A stretch of DNA of 14,845 nucleotides from assembly GCA_946886805.1 (NCBI GenBank), contig CAMPJM010000036.1, positions 1-14,845 of the forward strand, in the 5' to 3' direction. The position numbers and the translations under genes were made by a program. The stretch comes from an uncultured Flammeovirgaceae bacterium (lineage in GTDB: Bacteria; Bacteroidota; Bacteroidia; Cytophagales; Cyclobacteriaceae). The notes under the pieces were generated by a model. The model saw only the letters and a list, made by a program, of their open reading frames with translations. It did no database searches and had not been told where the DNA came from. Of the stretch, positions 1 to 7,119 are shown piece after piece; position 1 is the first letter of the stretch, and every line of letters starts with the position of its first letter.

Positions 1-31
1 GTATCAGAATATATAGTTTATTGTTTTTCAT
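1..31 (-). CDS. Probable SusD/RagB family lipoprotein, first ten codons only (runs off the left edge)
   Basis: Reading the minus strand from an ATG at 31 gives an open frame starting MKNNKLYILI that continues past the window edge. A lysine/asparagine-rich start followed by hydrophobic residues is what the start of a lipoprotein signal peptide looks like. The position fits: it begins 90 bases after the stop of a SusC/RagA receptor on the same strand, and susD almost always directly follows susC. SusD proteins are surface glycan-binding lipoproteins that cap the SusC barrel. Only ten codons are visible, so the family assignment rests on gene order and not on homology. It could also be an unrelated ORF. 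Confidence 0.5.
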   Translation of the reverse strand, partial: MKNNKLYILI

Positions 32-120
32 CTGTATATAATTTTTATTTTATTTAGAAAAGAATATTTCTTGATTTAGAGAAAATTAAATCGCCAGAAA
101 TCACCTTTTCTGCTTTAAAT

Positions 121-3100
121 TTAGAATGTTATATTAATGCCACCTGTGATAACACGGGGCACGGGGTATGTACCATTATCTACTCCATAGTTCAATGCAT
201 TGCCAAAATTGGCATACACTTCTGGGTCAAGACCGCTATAGTTGCTGAAGGTTTTTAGGTTTTCTGCTGAAACATAAATACGCAAACGAGATACCTTAAG
301 ACGCTCCATCACGCCTTCGGGAAGGGTATATCCCAACTGAACATTCTTTATGCGCAGGTACGAGCCATCTTCAACATATCTATCAGAAAATCTACGATTA
401 TTATTGTCATCATTATTGCTGATGCGCGGCATATCACCGAATGGATATCGGTCCAGCATTTTACGGCTTACATTTTGTTCGTTTACTACCGTGCTATACA
501 AAGTAAGTATTTGTCCGTTGACCAACTCATTTCCATAAGTTCCTTGAAGGAAAACATTAAGGTCAAAGCCTTTGTAGGCAATATTAGCATTAAAGCCAGC
601 CGTGAAGTCAGCCCATCCACTTCCTAAGATATAATTGTCTTTGTCATCTATTTTTCCCTCCCCGTTTTTATCAACAAACTTCACATCTCCAGCAACAGCA
701 TTCGGTTGTATTTTAACTCCTTCAAACACATAAGCGTCTACTTCTTCTTGGCTTTGGAAAATTCCTTCTGTTTTCAAGCCCCAAAAGGTTGCCAATTCTT
801 GTCCTTCTTTAGTTATTGTGGTATATCCTAAACGATAAATATCGCCACCAGGAATTGCATCCAACTTATCCAATCCTTTTACTTGGTTTTCGATATGAGA
901 GATGTTAAAATTAAAGTCATAGCTAAAGCCTCCAGGTGCGGTGCGATTATAATTTAGGGCCAGTTCAATCCCTTTGTTTTGCATAGTGCCTACGTTAACG
1001 TTCGGTCTGCCTAGGCCAGCATACATTGGTACCGGATTTGGAATTACCATATCGCGCGTATCGCGTATAAAATAGTCTATCGTACCGGTAAGGTTATTTT
1101 TGAAGAGGCCGAAATCAAGCCCAATGTTAAGTTGTTGAGAGATTTCCCATTGGATTTCTGTATTGGCAAACTGGCGTTGCGTTGCGCCACCAACTATTTG
1201 ATCTCCAAATACATAGTTGTACCCTTTTTCCACCACTGCTACATAATCGTTGTTTCCGGCCCCGGCGTCATTTCCTACCTGGCCCCATCCTGCACGAAGT
1301 TTTAATTGCGTAACAACTGGGATGCCACTAAAGAAATTCTCATTATGAATATTCCATCCCGCAGAGAAAGAAGGGAAAAATCCCCAGCGTTGTTCTTTTT
1401 TAAATTTAGAGGAACCGTCTACACGACCTGTGGCTGTCAGTAAATACCTGCTATCATAAGAATAGTTGACCCGAGCAAAACCTGACATTAACGAACTATG
1501 GCTTCCCCCACCATTTAACCTAAAGTCTTCAATGTTAATTGATTCGTTCATGTACCATAGATTCGGATCTGCTGGCACCTCGTACCTTGTTCCGTTCAAA
1601 TCGGCTCCTTCATAAGCTTGGGCTTCCACGCCGAGCGTAGCATTGATGCTGCTTTTGTTTATATCCTTTAAATAGGAAAAGTAGTTCGTAAAAGTCCACC
1701 TTTGATTTTCGTTACGTCCTTCATTTAAATCACTTTGCAACCGTTGGTTTTGAACATCATTAGTGGTGTATTTTGGATAGTAGCTCTTGTAGTGACCAAA
1801 ATTTTTACTTATTCCATATTGGGACCTAAAAGAAAGTCCTGGAATCACAATGTCTTTAACATCTAAATAAAAGTTACCTATCATACGGTTACCATCGCTC
1901 CAGTTATTTCGGCTTTCATGCAAGGCCTGCGCTGGATTTTGGCCGGCAGCAAATATTTTTGCGCCCCAATTATCCAATTGACTGTCCCATGCAGATGCTA
2001 TTGGATTTACATAAATATCTGGCATACCCGTAGTCCCTGTCCTTTTGAAATGCGTATAGGCCAAGTTAGCCCCTATATTGACGTTTTTTCTTATTTCCAG
2101 ATCATTGTTAAACCTAAAAATATACTTATCCATTTTCGAGTAATCCACGATACCTTCTTCACTTGCAAAAGTTCCCGCAATGTCATACACATGTTTTTCA
2201 GTACCACCAGAAACGGATAGATAATAGCTTTGTATTACTCCTGTTTGGAAAAGTTGATCTTGCCAATCTGTTCCTTTATAGTTGTTATCTTTCACATAAT
2301 TAGCTATGGCACCCAATTGTGCTCCTGGGGTTTGCCCGGAATTGGTGTTTGACTCCAGATATAAAGTAGCCCATTCAGTGGCATTCAGTAAATCTAGCTC
2401 CTTTTGCAACTGCGTTATTCCCGCAAAAGAGTTAAATGTTATAACCGCATCTTGGTTTTTCCGCCCTGAACGGGTCGTTACCAAAATAACACCATTAGCC
2501 CCCCTTGCACCATAAATAGCTGTAGCAGAAGCGTCTTTCAGAACTTCTATATTTTCTATGTCATTAGGCGAAACTGAACTGATATCCCCGACCGGGAATC
2601 CATCAAGGATATACAAAGGATCGGAACCGTTCAATGAACCGATGCCCCTAATCCTGACCTTAGTTCCGGCACCGGGCGCACCAGAATTAGAAGTGATATT
2701 TACGCCCGAAACACGGCCTTGCATCGCTTGCAAAGGGTCAATCGTTGAGAGCTGTTTCATCTTATCAACATCTACCTGAGCAACGGCCCCTGTCAAATCA
2801 CTCTTTTTTATAGAGCCATATCCTATTACAACAACTTCCCCAAGTGCCTCTATGTCTTCTGCCAGGGAAATGTCAAAGGTGTTGCCAGGAATGTTCGCAA
2901 CAGCAACTTCTTCTGAGGTAAAGCCAACAAAAGAAAACACTAAAACATCGCTATCACCTGCATTTATACTGTACTTACCGTCTATATCTGTCACAGTTCC
3001 AGATGTAGTCCCTTTAATCAAAACGTTCACTCCTGGTAAGGAAGTGCCGTCGAGCATAGAAGTAACCGTACCTTGGATGGTCCTGCCCTGCGCATTTACA

Positions 3101-3195
3101 AGCAATGGACTTGCCAGGAATAATGCGCAAAGCAAAATGATAAAAGGTGAAGTTGCCTTCCCATGCCCTACTTTTTTCAGTAGATAATTTTTCAT
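121..3195 (-). CDS. SusC/RagA family TonB-linked outer membrane receptor
   Basis: This is a TonB-dependent outer membrane transporter that would import oligosaccharides or peptides together with a SusD partner. Numbered from the chosen start (1024 residues), it has a signal peptide at about 1-36 ending VNAQ, a carboxypeptidase-regulatory-like domain at about 39-112, a TonB-box-like stretch EVVVIGYG at 120-127, a plug domain to about 245, then a long beta-barrel ending in the aromatic residue of GINITF. SusC signatures include DPLYILDGFP (192-201) and the IEVLKDASATAIYGARGANG region (216-235). The frame stays open for 19 codons further upstream, but that extension overlaps the end of a small upstream ORF and would bury the signal peptide, so the ATG at 3195 is preferred. 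The substrate cannot be read from the sequence. The gene lies 16 bases after the 50-residue membrane protein and before a likely susD. Confidence 0.95.
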   Translation of the reverse strand: MKNYLLKKVGHGKATSPFIILLCALFLASPLLVNAQGRTIQGTVTSMLDGTSLPGVNVLIKGTTSGTVTDIDGKYSINAGDSDVLVFSFVGFTSEEVAVANIPGNTFDISLAEDIEALGEVVVIGYGSIKKSDLTGAVAQVDVDKMKQLSTIDPLQAMQGRVSGVNITSNSGAPGAGTKVRIRGIGSLNGSDPLYILDGFPVGDISSVSPNDIENIEVLKDASATAIYGARGANGVILVTTRSGRKNQDAVITFNSFAGITQLQKELDLLNATEWATLYLESNTNSGQTPGAQLGAIANYVKDNNYKGTDWQDQLFQTGVIQSYYLSVSGGTEKHVYDIAGTFASEEGIVDYSKMDKYIFRFNNDLEIRKNVNIGANLAYTHFKRTGTTGMPDIYVNPIASAWDSQLDNWGAKIFAAGQNPAQALHESRNNWSDGNRMIGNFYLDVKDIVIPGLSFRSQYGISKNFGHYKSYYPKYTTNDVQNQRLQSDLNEGRNENQRWTFTNYFSYLKDINKSSINATLGVEAQAYEGADLNGTRYEVPADPNLWYMNESINIEDFRLNGGGSHSSLMSGFARVNYSYDSRYLLTATGRVDGSSKFKKEQRWGFFPSFSAGWNIHNENFFSGIPVVTQLKLRAGWGQVGNDAGAGNNDYVAVVEKGYNYVFGDQIVGGATQRQFANTEIQWEISQQLNIGLDFGLFKNNLTGTIDYFIRDTRDMVIPNPVPMYAGLGRPNVNVGTMQNKGIELALNYNRTAPGGFSYDFNFNISHIENQVKGLDKLDAIPGGDIYRLGYTTITKEGQELATFWGLKTEGIFQSQEEVDAYVFEGVKIQPNAVAGDVKFVDKNGEGKIDDKDNYILGSGWADFTAGFNANIAYKGFDLNVFLQGTYGNELVNGQILTLYSTVVNEQNVSRKMLDRYPFGDMPRISNNDDNNNRRFSDRYVEDGSYLRIKNVQLGYTLPEGVMERLKVSRLRIYVSAENLKTFSNYSGLDPEVYANFGNALNYGVDNGTYPVPRVITGGINITF

Positions 3196-3211
3196 ACGCT
3201 TAAATAAATGG

Positions 3212-3364
3212 TTAAAAGAAAATATTAAATAATAAAACAATTGAGCCTGCAATCAGAAGCCCGAAAAGAATCTCTACCAAAAACAGGATTGCTACTTTTC
3301 TTTCATTTGTAGTTGTAGAAATTCCCCTTACGGTATTAATGATATAATTTATAAAATTCGACAT
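3212..3364 (-). CDS. Small single-pass membrane protein (50 aa) preceding susC
   Basis: A minus-strand ATG at 3364 opens a 50-codon frame closed by TAA at 3212-3214, 16 bases before the susC ATG. The product has a short polar, slightly basic N-terminus (MSNFINYIINTVRGISTTTN), the charged pair ERK at residues 21-23, then an uninterrupted hydrophobic segment at about 24-50 with one Glu at position 31 and FNIFF at the end. This is a plausible N-in, single transmembrane helix. The spacing and shared orientation suggest co-transcription with susC. I recognise no family. It could be a real small membrane protein, a translated leader that couples to susC, or chance in AT-rich DNA. The helix-like C-terminal half and the operon-like spacing argue for a real gene. 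Confidence 0.55.
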   Translation of the reverse strand: MSNFINYIINTVRGISTTTNERKVAILFLVEILFGLLIAGSIVLLFNIFF

Positions 3365-3372
3365 CTATTACA

Positions 3373-3400
3373 TTGCATTCGATTGCAATATGGAATGCAA
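3373..3400. promoter_or_regulatory. Inverted repeat TTGCATTC-N12-GAATGCAA upstream of the susC operon
   Basis: The two 8-bp arms (3373-3380 and 3393-3400) are exact reverse complements. The 12-base spacer itself contains the palindrome ATTGCAAT (3382-3389). The element begins only 8 bases upstream of the small-protein ATG on the minus strand, so it lies in the promoter/leader region of the susC operon. It may be an operator for a dimeric regulator or an RNA hairpin in the leader. Confidence 0.45.
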
Positions 3401-3431
3401 ATCAGAATTTCACCCATGCTTAACTGACCAT

Positions 3432-3445
3432 TTTACCATGGTAAA
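3432..3445. promoter_or_regulatory. 14-bp perfect palindrome TTTACCATGGTAAA
   Basis: This is an exact palindrome about 70 bases upstream of the small-protein start in the susC operon. Its length and symmetry are typical of an operator for a homodimeric repressor or activator such as the LacI family, but no regulator gene is in the window and the site cannot be assigned to a family. Confidence 0.4.
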
Positions 3446-3459
3446 TAATCCGAAATTGA

Positions 3460-3651
3460 TGTTTATCGTCCAAAATTTCACTTCTGTTACCTTTTAAAGA
3501 GAAAAAAAGAAACCAAAATAACTGGGGAAGAGGTATTGATGACTGGTTGATAGAAGGCATAAAAAGCGTTATGGACACCATCCTTAAAGGCTATGGGGCG
3601 GAGAACGGTTCACCTTTTGAGCAAATGTTCGTCAATGAGATCGTCCAATAA
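3460..3651 (+). pseudogene. Coding-like C-terminal remnant of an unidentified gene
   Basis: The plus strand stays open from just after a TGA at 3457-3459 to a TAA at 3649-3651 and reads like real protein, especially the last 40 residues, which include DDWLIEGIKSVMDTILKGYG and SPFEQMFVNEIVQ. There is no ATG until residue 38 of the frame (3571). A different frame begins at the ATG inside the 3432-3445 palindrome and runs 19 codons into an A/T homopolymer-rich stretch (about 3491-3510), so a frameshifted or truncated gene is possible. The parent family is not recognised, and the stretch could also be chance. Confidence 0.25.
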
Positions 3652-3754
3652 AGCACAACTATCTTCCAAGGAAAGATTCAAGTGCTTTGAGTCGTAATTA
3701 TGATTTGCGTTATAATTGAGACAATGAATATTTGATTTATTTGTTTACAATTTA

Positions 3755-5206
3755 TTATGTGTTATAACCAACGATACGCTCGGCCATATTTGCAAATATA
3801 AAATGGTGAAAAGGAAGCATACTGTACCAATACAACCGCCCAGCTATGCCTTTTGGGCGGAAAGTTGCCGTTTGAACCAATTTCATTTTCGCTTGGTCTT
3901 CCTTGTGTTCATTTAAACTAAATTCCAGCCAGGCTTCTCCGGGCAGTTTCATTTCGGCGTACAAAAGCAAACGGCTTCTTTCCTTATCGGCCAAAAGTAC
4001 CCTCCAAAAATCCAGGGAGTCCCCAGCATAAATTTCGATGGGGCTTCTTCTCCCCCTCCGCAATCCCACACCACCAAAAAACTTGTCCAAATGGCCTCTG
4101 ACGCTCCACATCCATTTCCCATAATACCATCCACGTTCGCCGCCTATGGCCCAGATATTGTTCAATATACGCTCTTTTTCCTGTTTGGGAAATACAATTG
4201 TCTTACAGTCTTGCAGTGTCCCTTCTTTCGGTATTTCTATAAAGTCGTCGATTGTGCCCTCCATCCCTGGCAACTGTGCATCGGTCCAAGAGGAAGCCAC
4301 CATATTCTGTTCGATTTTTTCAAAAGCCAGTTTTACCGCATCCCTATAGGGTATGCGCTTAAGGGGCACAACTTTTTCGATTCCTGCTAATTTCACGACC
4401 ACCTCGTTCTTCATGCTTTCTACAAGATTTACAGCAATTTGGTAGCTTGTAGAGGTCACAAAGTAAAGCCAAAAGGAAGACAGGCGCGGTGTCATGACGG
4501 GCAGGGTGAAAATTTTCCTATGCAGACCCCTTACTTCGGCAAACTGCAAAAGCATCTCCTTGTAGGTCAGAATATCCGGTCCACCAATATCAAAAGTTTG
4601 ATCGTAAGCTTTTTCATTGCCCAACACCCCCGTCAGGTATTCTATCACGTTTCTGATCGAAATGGGCTGGCACTTGGTATTTAGCCATTTAGGGGTGACC
4701 ATAATTGGCAGTTTTTCCACGAGGTCTCGGATAATTTCAAATGATGCCCCGCCCGATCCTATGACAATCGCAGCCCTGAGTACTGTCAGAGGTATTTTGG
4801 TTTTTTTTAAGATTTTTTCTGTTTCCTGACGGGATTCAAGATGAGTTGACAACTTCTGGTCATTGGAAATGCCTCCTAAATAAATCACCTGCTTCAATTT
4901 TACTTTTGTTGCGTAAAGGTTGAAGTTTTCCGTTATGGTTTTTTCCTTTTCAGAAACTTCGTTTTCCACGGAAGTTAATGAATGTATTAAAAAATAAGCA
5001 GCATCCATTTTAGTGGGGAGGACCTTCACTTCTTCCGTTTTTAGGAAATCTACTTTATGGATATGGATTTTATCTAGCAATTGCTTTTGGATTGAGAAAG
5101 CTGCCTTGTCACGCACGCAAACGTGTACATCATGTCCGTCGCTAACCAAGATCGGTAAAAGTCGCTTTCCGATATACCCGTTTGCACCTGTCAATAAGAT
5201 TTTCAT
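3755..5206 (-). CDS. Atypical SDR/NmrA-like NAD(P)-binding protein with C-terminal DUF2867 domain
   Basis: The 483-residue protein has two parts. The N-terminal half (about 1-300) is an atypical short-chain dehydrogenase/NmrA-like Rossmann domain with the dinucleotide motif TGANGYIG at 6-13. No classical YxxxK catalytic pair stands out near HLESRQETE (122-130). The C-terminal part (about 325-480) matches the DUF2867 pattern, with WYYGKWMWSVRGHLDKFFGG (360-379), then RRGRR, GDSLDFWRV and LPGEAWLEF. Proteins of this architecture are common in bacteria and often sit beside photolyase and carotenoid genes. Their substrate is unknown to me. The start lies 3 bases after the crtB stop, so the two are almost certainly one translationally coupled operon. 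Function beyond nucleotide binding is inference. Confidence 0.88.
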   Translation of the reverse strand: MKILLTGANGYIGKRLLPILVSDGHDVHVCVRDKAAFSIQKQLLDKIHIHKVDFLKTEEVKVLPTKMDAAYFLIHSLTSVENEVSEKEKTITENFNLYATKVKLKQVIYLGGISNDQKLSTHLESRQETEKILKKTKIPLTVLRAAIVIGSGGASFEIIRDLVEKLPIMVTPKWLNTKCQPISIRNVIEYLTGVLGNEKAYDQTFDIGGPDILTYKEMLLQFAEVRGLHRKIFTLPVMTPRLSSFWLYFVTSTSYQIAVNLVESMKNEVVVKLAGIEKVVPLKRIPYRDAVKLAFEKIEQNMVASSWTDAQLPGMEGTIDDFIEIPKEGTLQDCKTIVFPKQEKERILNNIWAIGGERGWYYGKWMWSVRGHLDKFFGGVGLRRGRRSPIEIYAGDSLDFWRVLLADKERSRLLLYAEMKLPGEAWLEFSLNEHKEDQAKMKLVQTATFRPKGIAGRLYWYSMLPFHHFIFANMAERIVGYNT

Positions 5207-5209
5207 ATA

Positions 5210-6046
5210 TCATAGCATGTTCAGGCTGTGCTTAATATATGAGGCTACAAGCAAGCTAAATTTCTTGTTATTGGTAATCCTTATCCTCTCGTTCATTAGC
5301 TGAATACCTGAAACCGATTTTATTTTTTTAAATAGAGATTTATAGTATACATATGCCAGATACACGCCTCCCCTGGCACAGAGTGGCAGTTTTTTAATCC
5401 CTTCGAAGGCTTCGTCAAAATCTCTGAGGATATCTGCTTCTATTAATTTCTTATTTTCATGGTTAAAATGGGTAAGATCTATCCCCGGAAAATAAGTCCT
5501 GCCCAAGTCAATATAATCTTCATTCAAGTCCCTCAAAAAATTAACCTTTTGAAAAGCAGCTCCTAATTTCCTGGCAGGCTTTTTTAGCTTATCAAATAGC
5601 ATTTTATCCCCATCTGTAAATACGCTCAAACACATTAACCCGACAGCCTCCGCAGAACCATAAATATAATCCTGATAAGTAGTATGCGTGTGTTTATGCT
5701 TGTAGAGGTCCATTTCCATACTTGTCAAAAATGCTTCGATCAGTTCATGACTTATGTTGTATTTTCTCACAACAGCCTGAAAGCTATTTAGAATTGGGTT
5801 AAGACTTATTCCTTGTTCAATAGCACAATAAGTTTGTTTCTTAAAATCTTCTAAAAGGAAATGCTTATCATATCCATGAAAGCTGTCCACAATTTCATCT
5901 GCAAACCTCACAAACCCATAAATATTATAAATGGGCGTTCTTATTTTTTTATCCAGACAAAAAATCCCGAGCGAAAAACTCGTGCTATAGGTCTGTGTTG
6001 TAAGCTTGCTACAGCTACTGGATACATGATCAAATAATGCTTTCAT
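5210..6046 (-). CDS. crtB: Phytoene/squalene synthase family protein (CrtB-like)
   Basis: This family condenses two prenyl diphosphates head-to-head. Phytoene synthase joins two geranylgeranyl diphosphates as the first committed step to carotenoids. The 278-residue protein has the expected all-helical family features: TSFSLGIF at 22-29, the first Asp-rich metal-binding motif RFADEIVDS (D50/D54), GSAEAVGLMCL at 130-140, and the second motif NFLRDLNEDYIDLGRTYFP (D173/D177). Length is normal. An in-frame TAA directly precedes the ATG at 6046, which fixes the start. The SDR-DUF2867 gene follows by 3 bases. No phytoene desaturase (crtI) is adjacent, which is unusual, so the rest of the pathway must lie elsewhere or the product is used differently. 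Squalene or dehydrosqualene synthesis cannot be excluded. Confidence 0.9.
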   Translation of the reverse strand: MKALFDHVSSSCSKLTTQTYSTSFSLGIFCLDKKIRTPIYNIYGFVRFADEIVDSFHGYDKHFLLEDFKKQTYCAIEQGISLNPILNSFQAVVRKYNISHELIEAFLTSMEMDLYKHKHTHTTYQDYIYGSAEAVGLMCLSVFTDGDKMLFDKLKKPARKLGAAFQKVNFLRDLNEDYIDLGRTYFPGIDLTHFNHENKKLIEADILRDFDEAFEGIKKLPLCARGGVYLAYVYYKSLFKKIKSVSGIQLMNERIRITNNKKFSLLVASYIKHSLNML

Positions 6047-6098
6047 TTAAATTCCTTTTGTGATAGCTTCCATGTTAATCTTAACTATGATAGAGTAC

Positions 6099-6120
6099 AT
6101 TGGTTATCTCCATAACCAAT
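6099..6120. promoter_or_regulatory. Perfect inverted repeat between crtB and tspO (candidate shared operator)
   Basis: Arms ATTGGTTAT (6099-6107) and ATAACCAAT (6112-6120) are exact reverse complements separated by CTCC. The site lies 53 bases upstream of crtB and 162 bases upstream of the divergent tspO-like gene. On the plus strand, TTG at 6100-6102 and AACTTTTG at 6121-6128 resemble the Bacteroidota -33/-7 elements (one mismatch to TAnnTTTG, 18-base spacing), so the repeat would cover the promoter spacer. A related half-site occurs upstream of the SRPBCC gene (7611-7625). A role as operator is inference. Confidence 0.45.
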
Positions 6121-6282
6121 AACTTTTGTTACAGTGCTATAATCCCACCGAACCTTGCGACAAACTGCCGTTTTTTATATCAATTATTTTTTCTAAACTT
6201 TTACATAAATATATTGTTTAATAAACTACCACAAATCTTCTACAATTATAAAAATATTTTTATCATATTTTAGAATTTATTT

Positions 6283-7074
6283 ATGAAAAAAAAGATTCTG
6301 CAAATTTTAAATCTGATCACACTACTTATCGCCATAGGTATTAATTACTTTATCAATGCCCGGCAAAATGGTGGTGCTTCAATAAGTGAAATTTCCGACA
6401 AATATGAAAATTTATTGACTCCGGCAGACTATGCATTTGGTATTTGGGGACTTGTTTACCTGGCGCTCGTTGCCTTCGCAGTTTACCAGCTAAGGGATCT
6501 GTTCATAAAAAATGCAACAAGTAACATTGCCCTTAAAATTGGGTGGTGGTTCGTCATAGCAAATTTGGCCAACGCAAGCTGGGGCATCGCATTTAGAAAT
6601 GAAGCCGTGGGGCTGTCTTTATTGATTATGATCATACTTTTTTTCTCCCTTATAAAAATTGTATCAAGTCTGAACATGGAAAAATGGGACGCTCCCATTT
6701 CAATTATAGCTTTTGTTTGGTGGCCCCTAAGTATCTATTTTGGTTGGATTACAGTGGCTTTGGTTGCAAACACCTCTACCTACCTAACCGCGCTTGGGTG
6801 GAGCGGATCACCCTTACACCCGGCAACTTGGGCAATCATAGTGCTTCTTTTCGCAGCTATTGTATTCATAACCATGATTTGGACTAGGAACATGCGCGAG
6901 TATGCTTTGGCCGGGGTGTGGGGAATTGTAGCAATAGGGGTGAAAAATTGGGACAGCAATCAATTGGTTGCGTATGTTTCCGTCATTATGGCACTTGCTA
7001 TTTTTATTAATATAACTGTACATGCCTATAAAAACCGGCATGCATCACCATTAAATTGGATGAAAAAGAATTAG
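6283..7074 (+). CDS. Long TspO/MBR-like tryptophan-rich membrane protein
   Basis: The 263-residue integral membrane protein has about eight predicted helices (roughly 8-25, 50-70, 84-104, 108-130, 138-162, 180-200, 206-222 and 227-249) and 14 tryptophans. TspO-like signatures are LTPADYAFGIWGLVYL (45-60), which corresponds to the PPxWxFxxVWxxLY region, and WWPLSIYFGWITVALVAN (146-163), which corresponds to the PYxxWxxxAxxLN region. Canonical TspO has about 160 residues and five helices, so this belongs to the longer subgroup annotated as tryptophan-rich sensory protein. TspO proteins bind tetrapyrroles and influence stress and light-dependent gene expression. A ligand here is only inferred. 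An in-frame TAG at 6271-6273 fixes the ATG at 6283. The gene is divergent from crtB and convergent with the SRPBCC gene, 45 bases from its end. Confidence 0.85.
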   Translation: MKKKILQILNLITLLIAIGINYFINARQNGGASISEISDKYENLLTPADYAFGIWGLVYLALVAFAVYQLRDLFIKNATSNIALKIGWWFVIANLANASWGIAFRNEAVGLSLLIMIILFFSLIKIVSSLNMEKWDAPISIIAFVWWPLSIYFGWITVALVANTSTYLTALGWSGSPLHPATWAIIVLLFAAIVFITMIWTRNMREYALAGVWGIVAIGVKNWDSNQLVAYVSVIMALAIFINITVHAYKNRHASPLNWMKKN

Positions 7075-7119
7075 AGAATAGATACCAAGAATCATTTATG
7101 ACTCTGAATCTGAAAACCG

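Larger units (their letters stand above)
3365..3754. other. 390-base intergenic region between the susC operon and the SDR gene
   Basis: This spacer lies between two minus-strand transcription units and should hold the promoter of the susC operon and the end of the crtB-SDR unit. It contains a perfect 8-bp-arm inverted repeat (3373-3400), a 14-bp palindrome (3432-3445) and a plus-strand coding-like remnant (3460-3651). I saw no clear TAnnTTTG element on the minus strand and no strong intrinsic terminator after the SDR stop. Confidence 0.6.

Noticed and set aside
2852..3187. 111-codon plus-strand ORF opposite the start of susC
   Set aside because: It is fully antisense to a strongly supported receptor gene and shows no domain of its own.
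3196..3252. 19-codon N-terminal extension of susC to an ATG at 3252
   Set aside because: It would bury the signal peptide and overlaps the last codons of the upstream small ORF. The ATG at 3195 gives a normal SusC signal peptide.
4091..4390. 99-codon plus-strand ORF opposite the SDR gene
   Set aside because: It is antisense to the DUF2867-encoding region, is rich in Cys/Phe/His as typical of reverse-frame reading, and matches no recognised family.
6047..6073. Eight-codon ORF whose TAA abuts the crtB ATG
   Set aside because: It is too short to support as a gene or leader peptide. It is useful only because its stop, in frame with crtB, fixes the crtB start.
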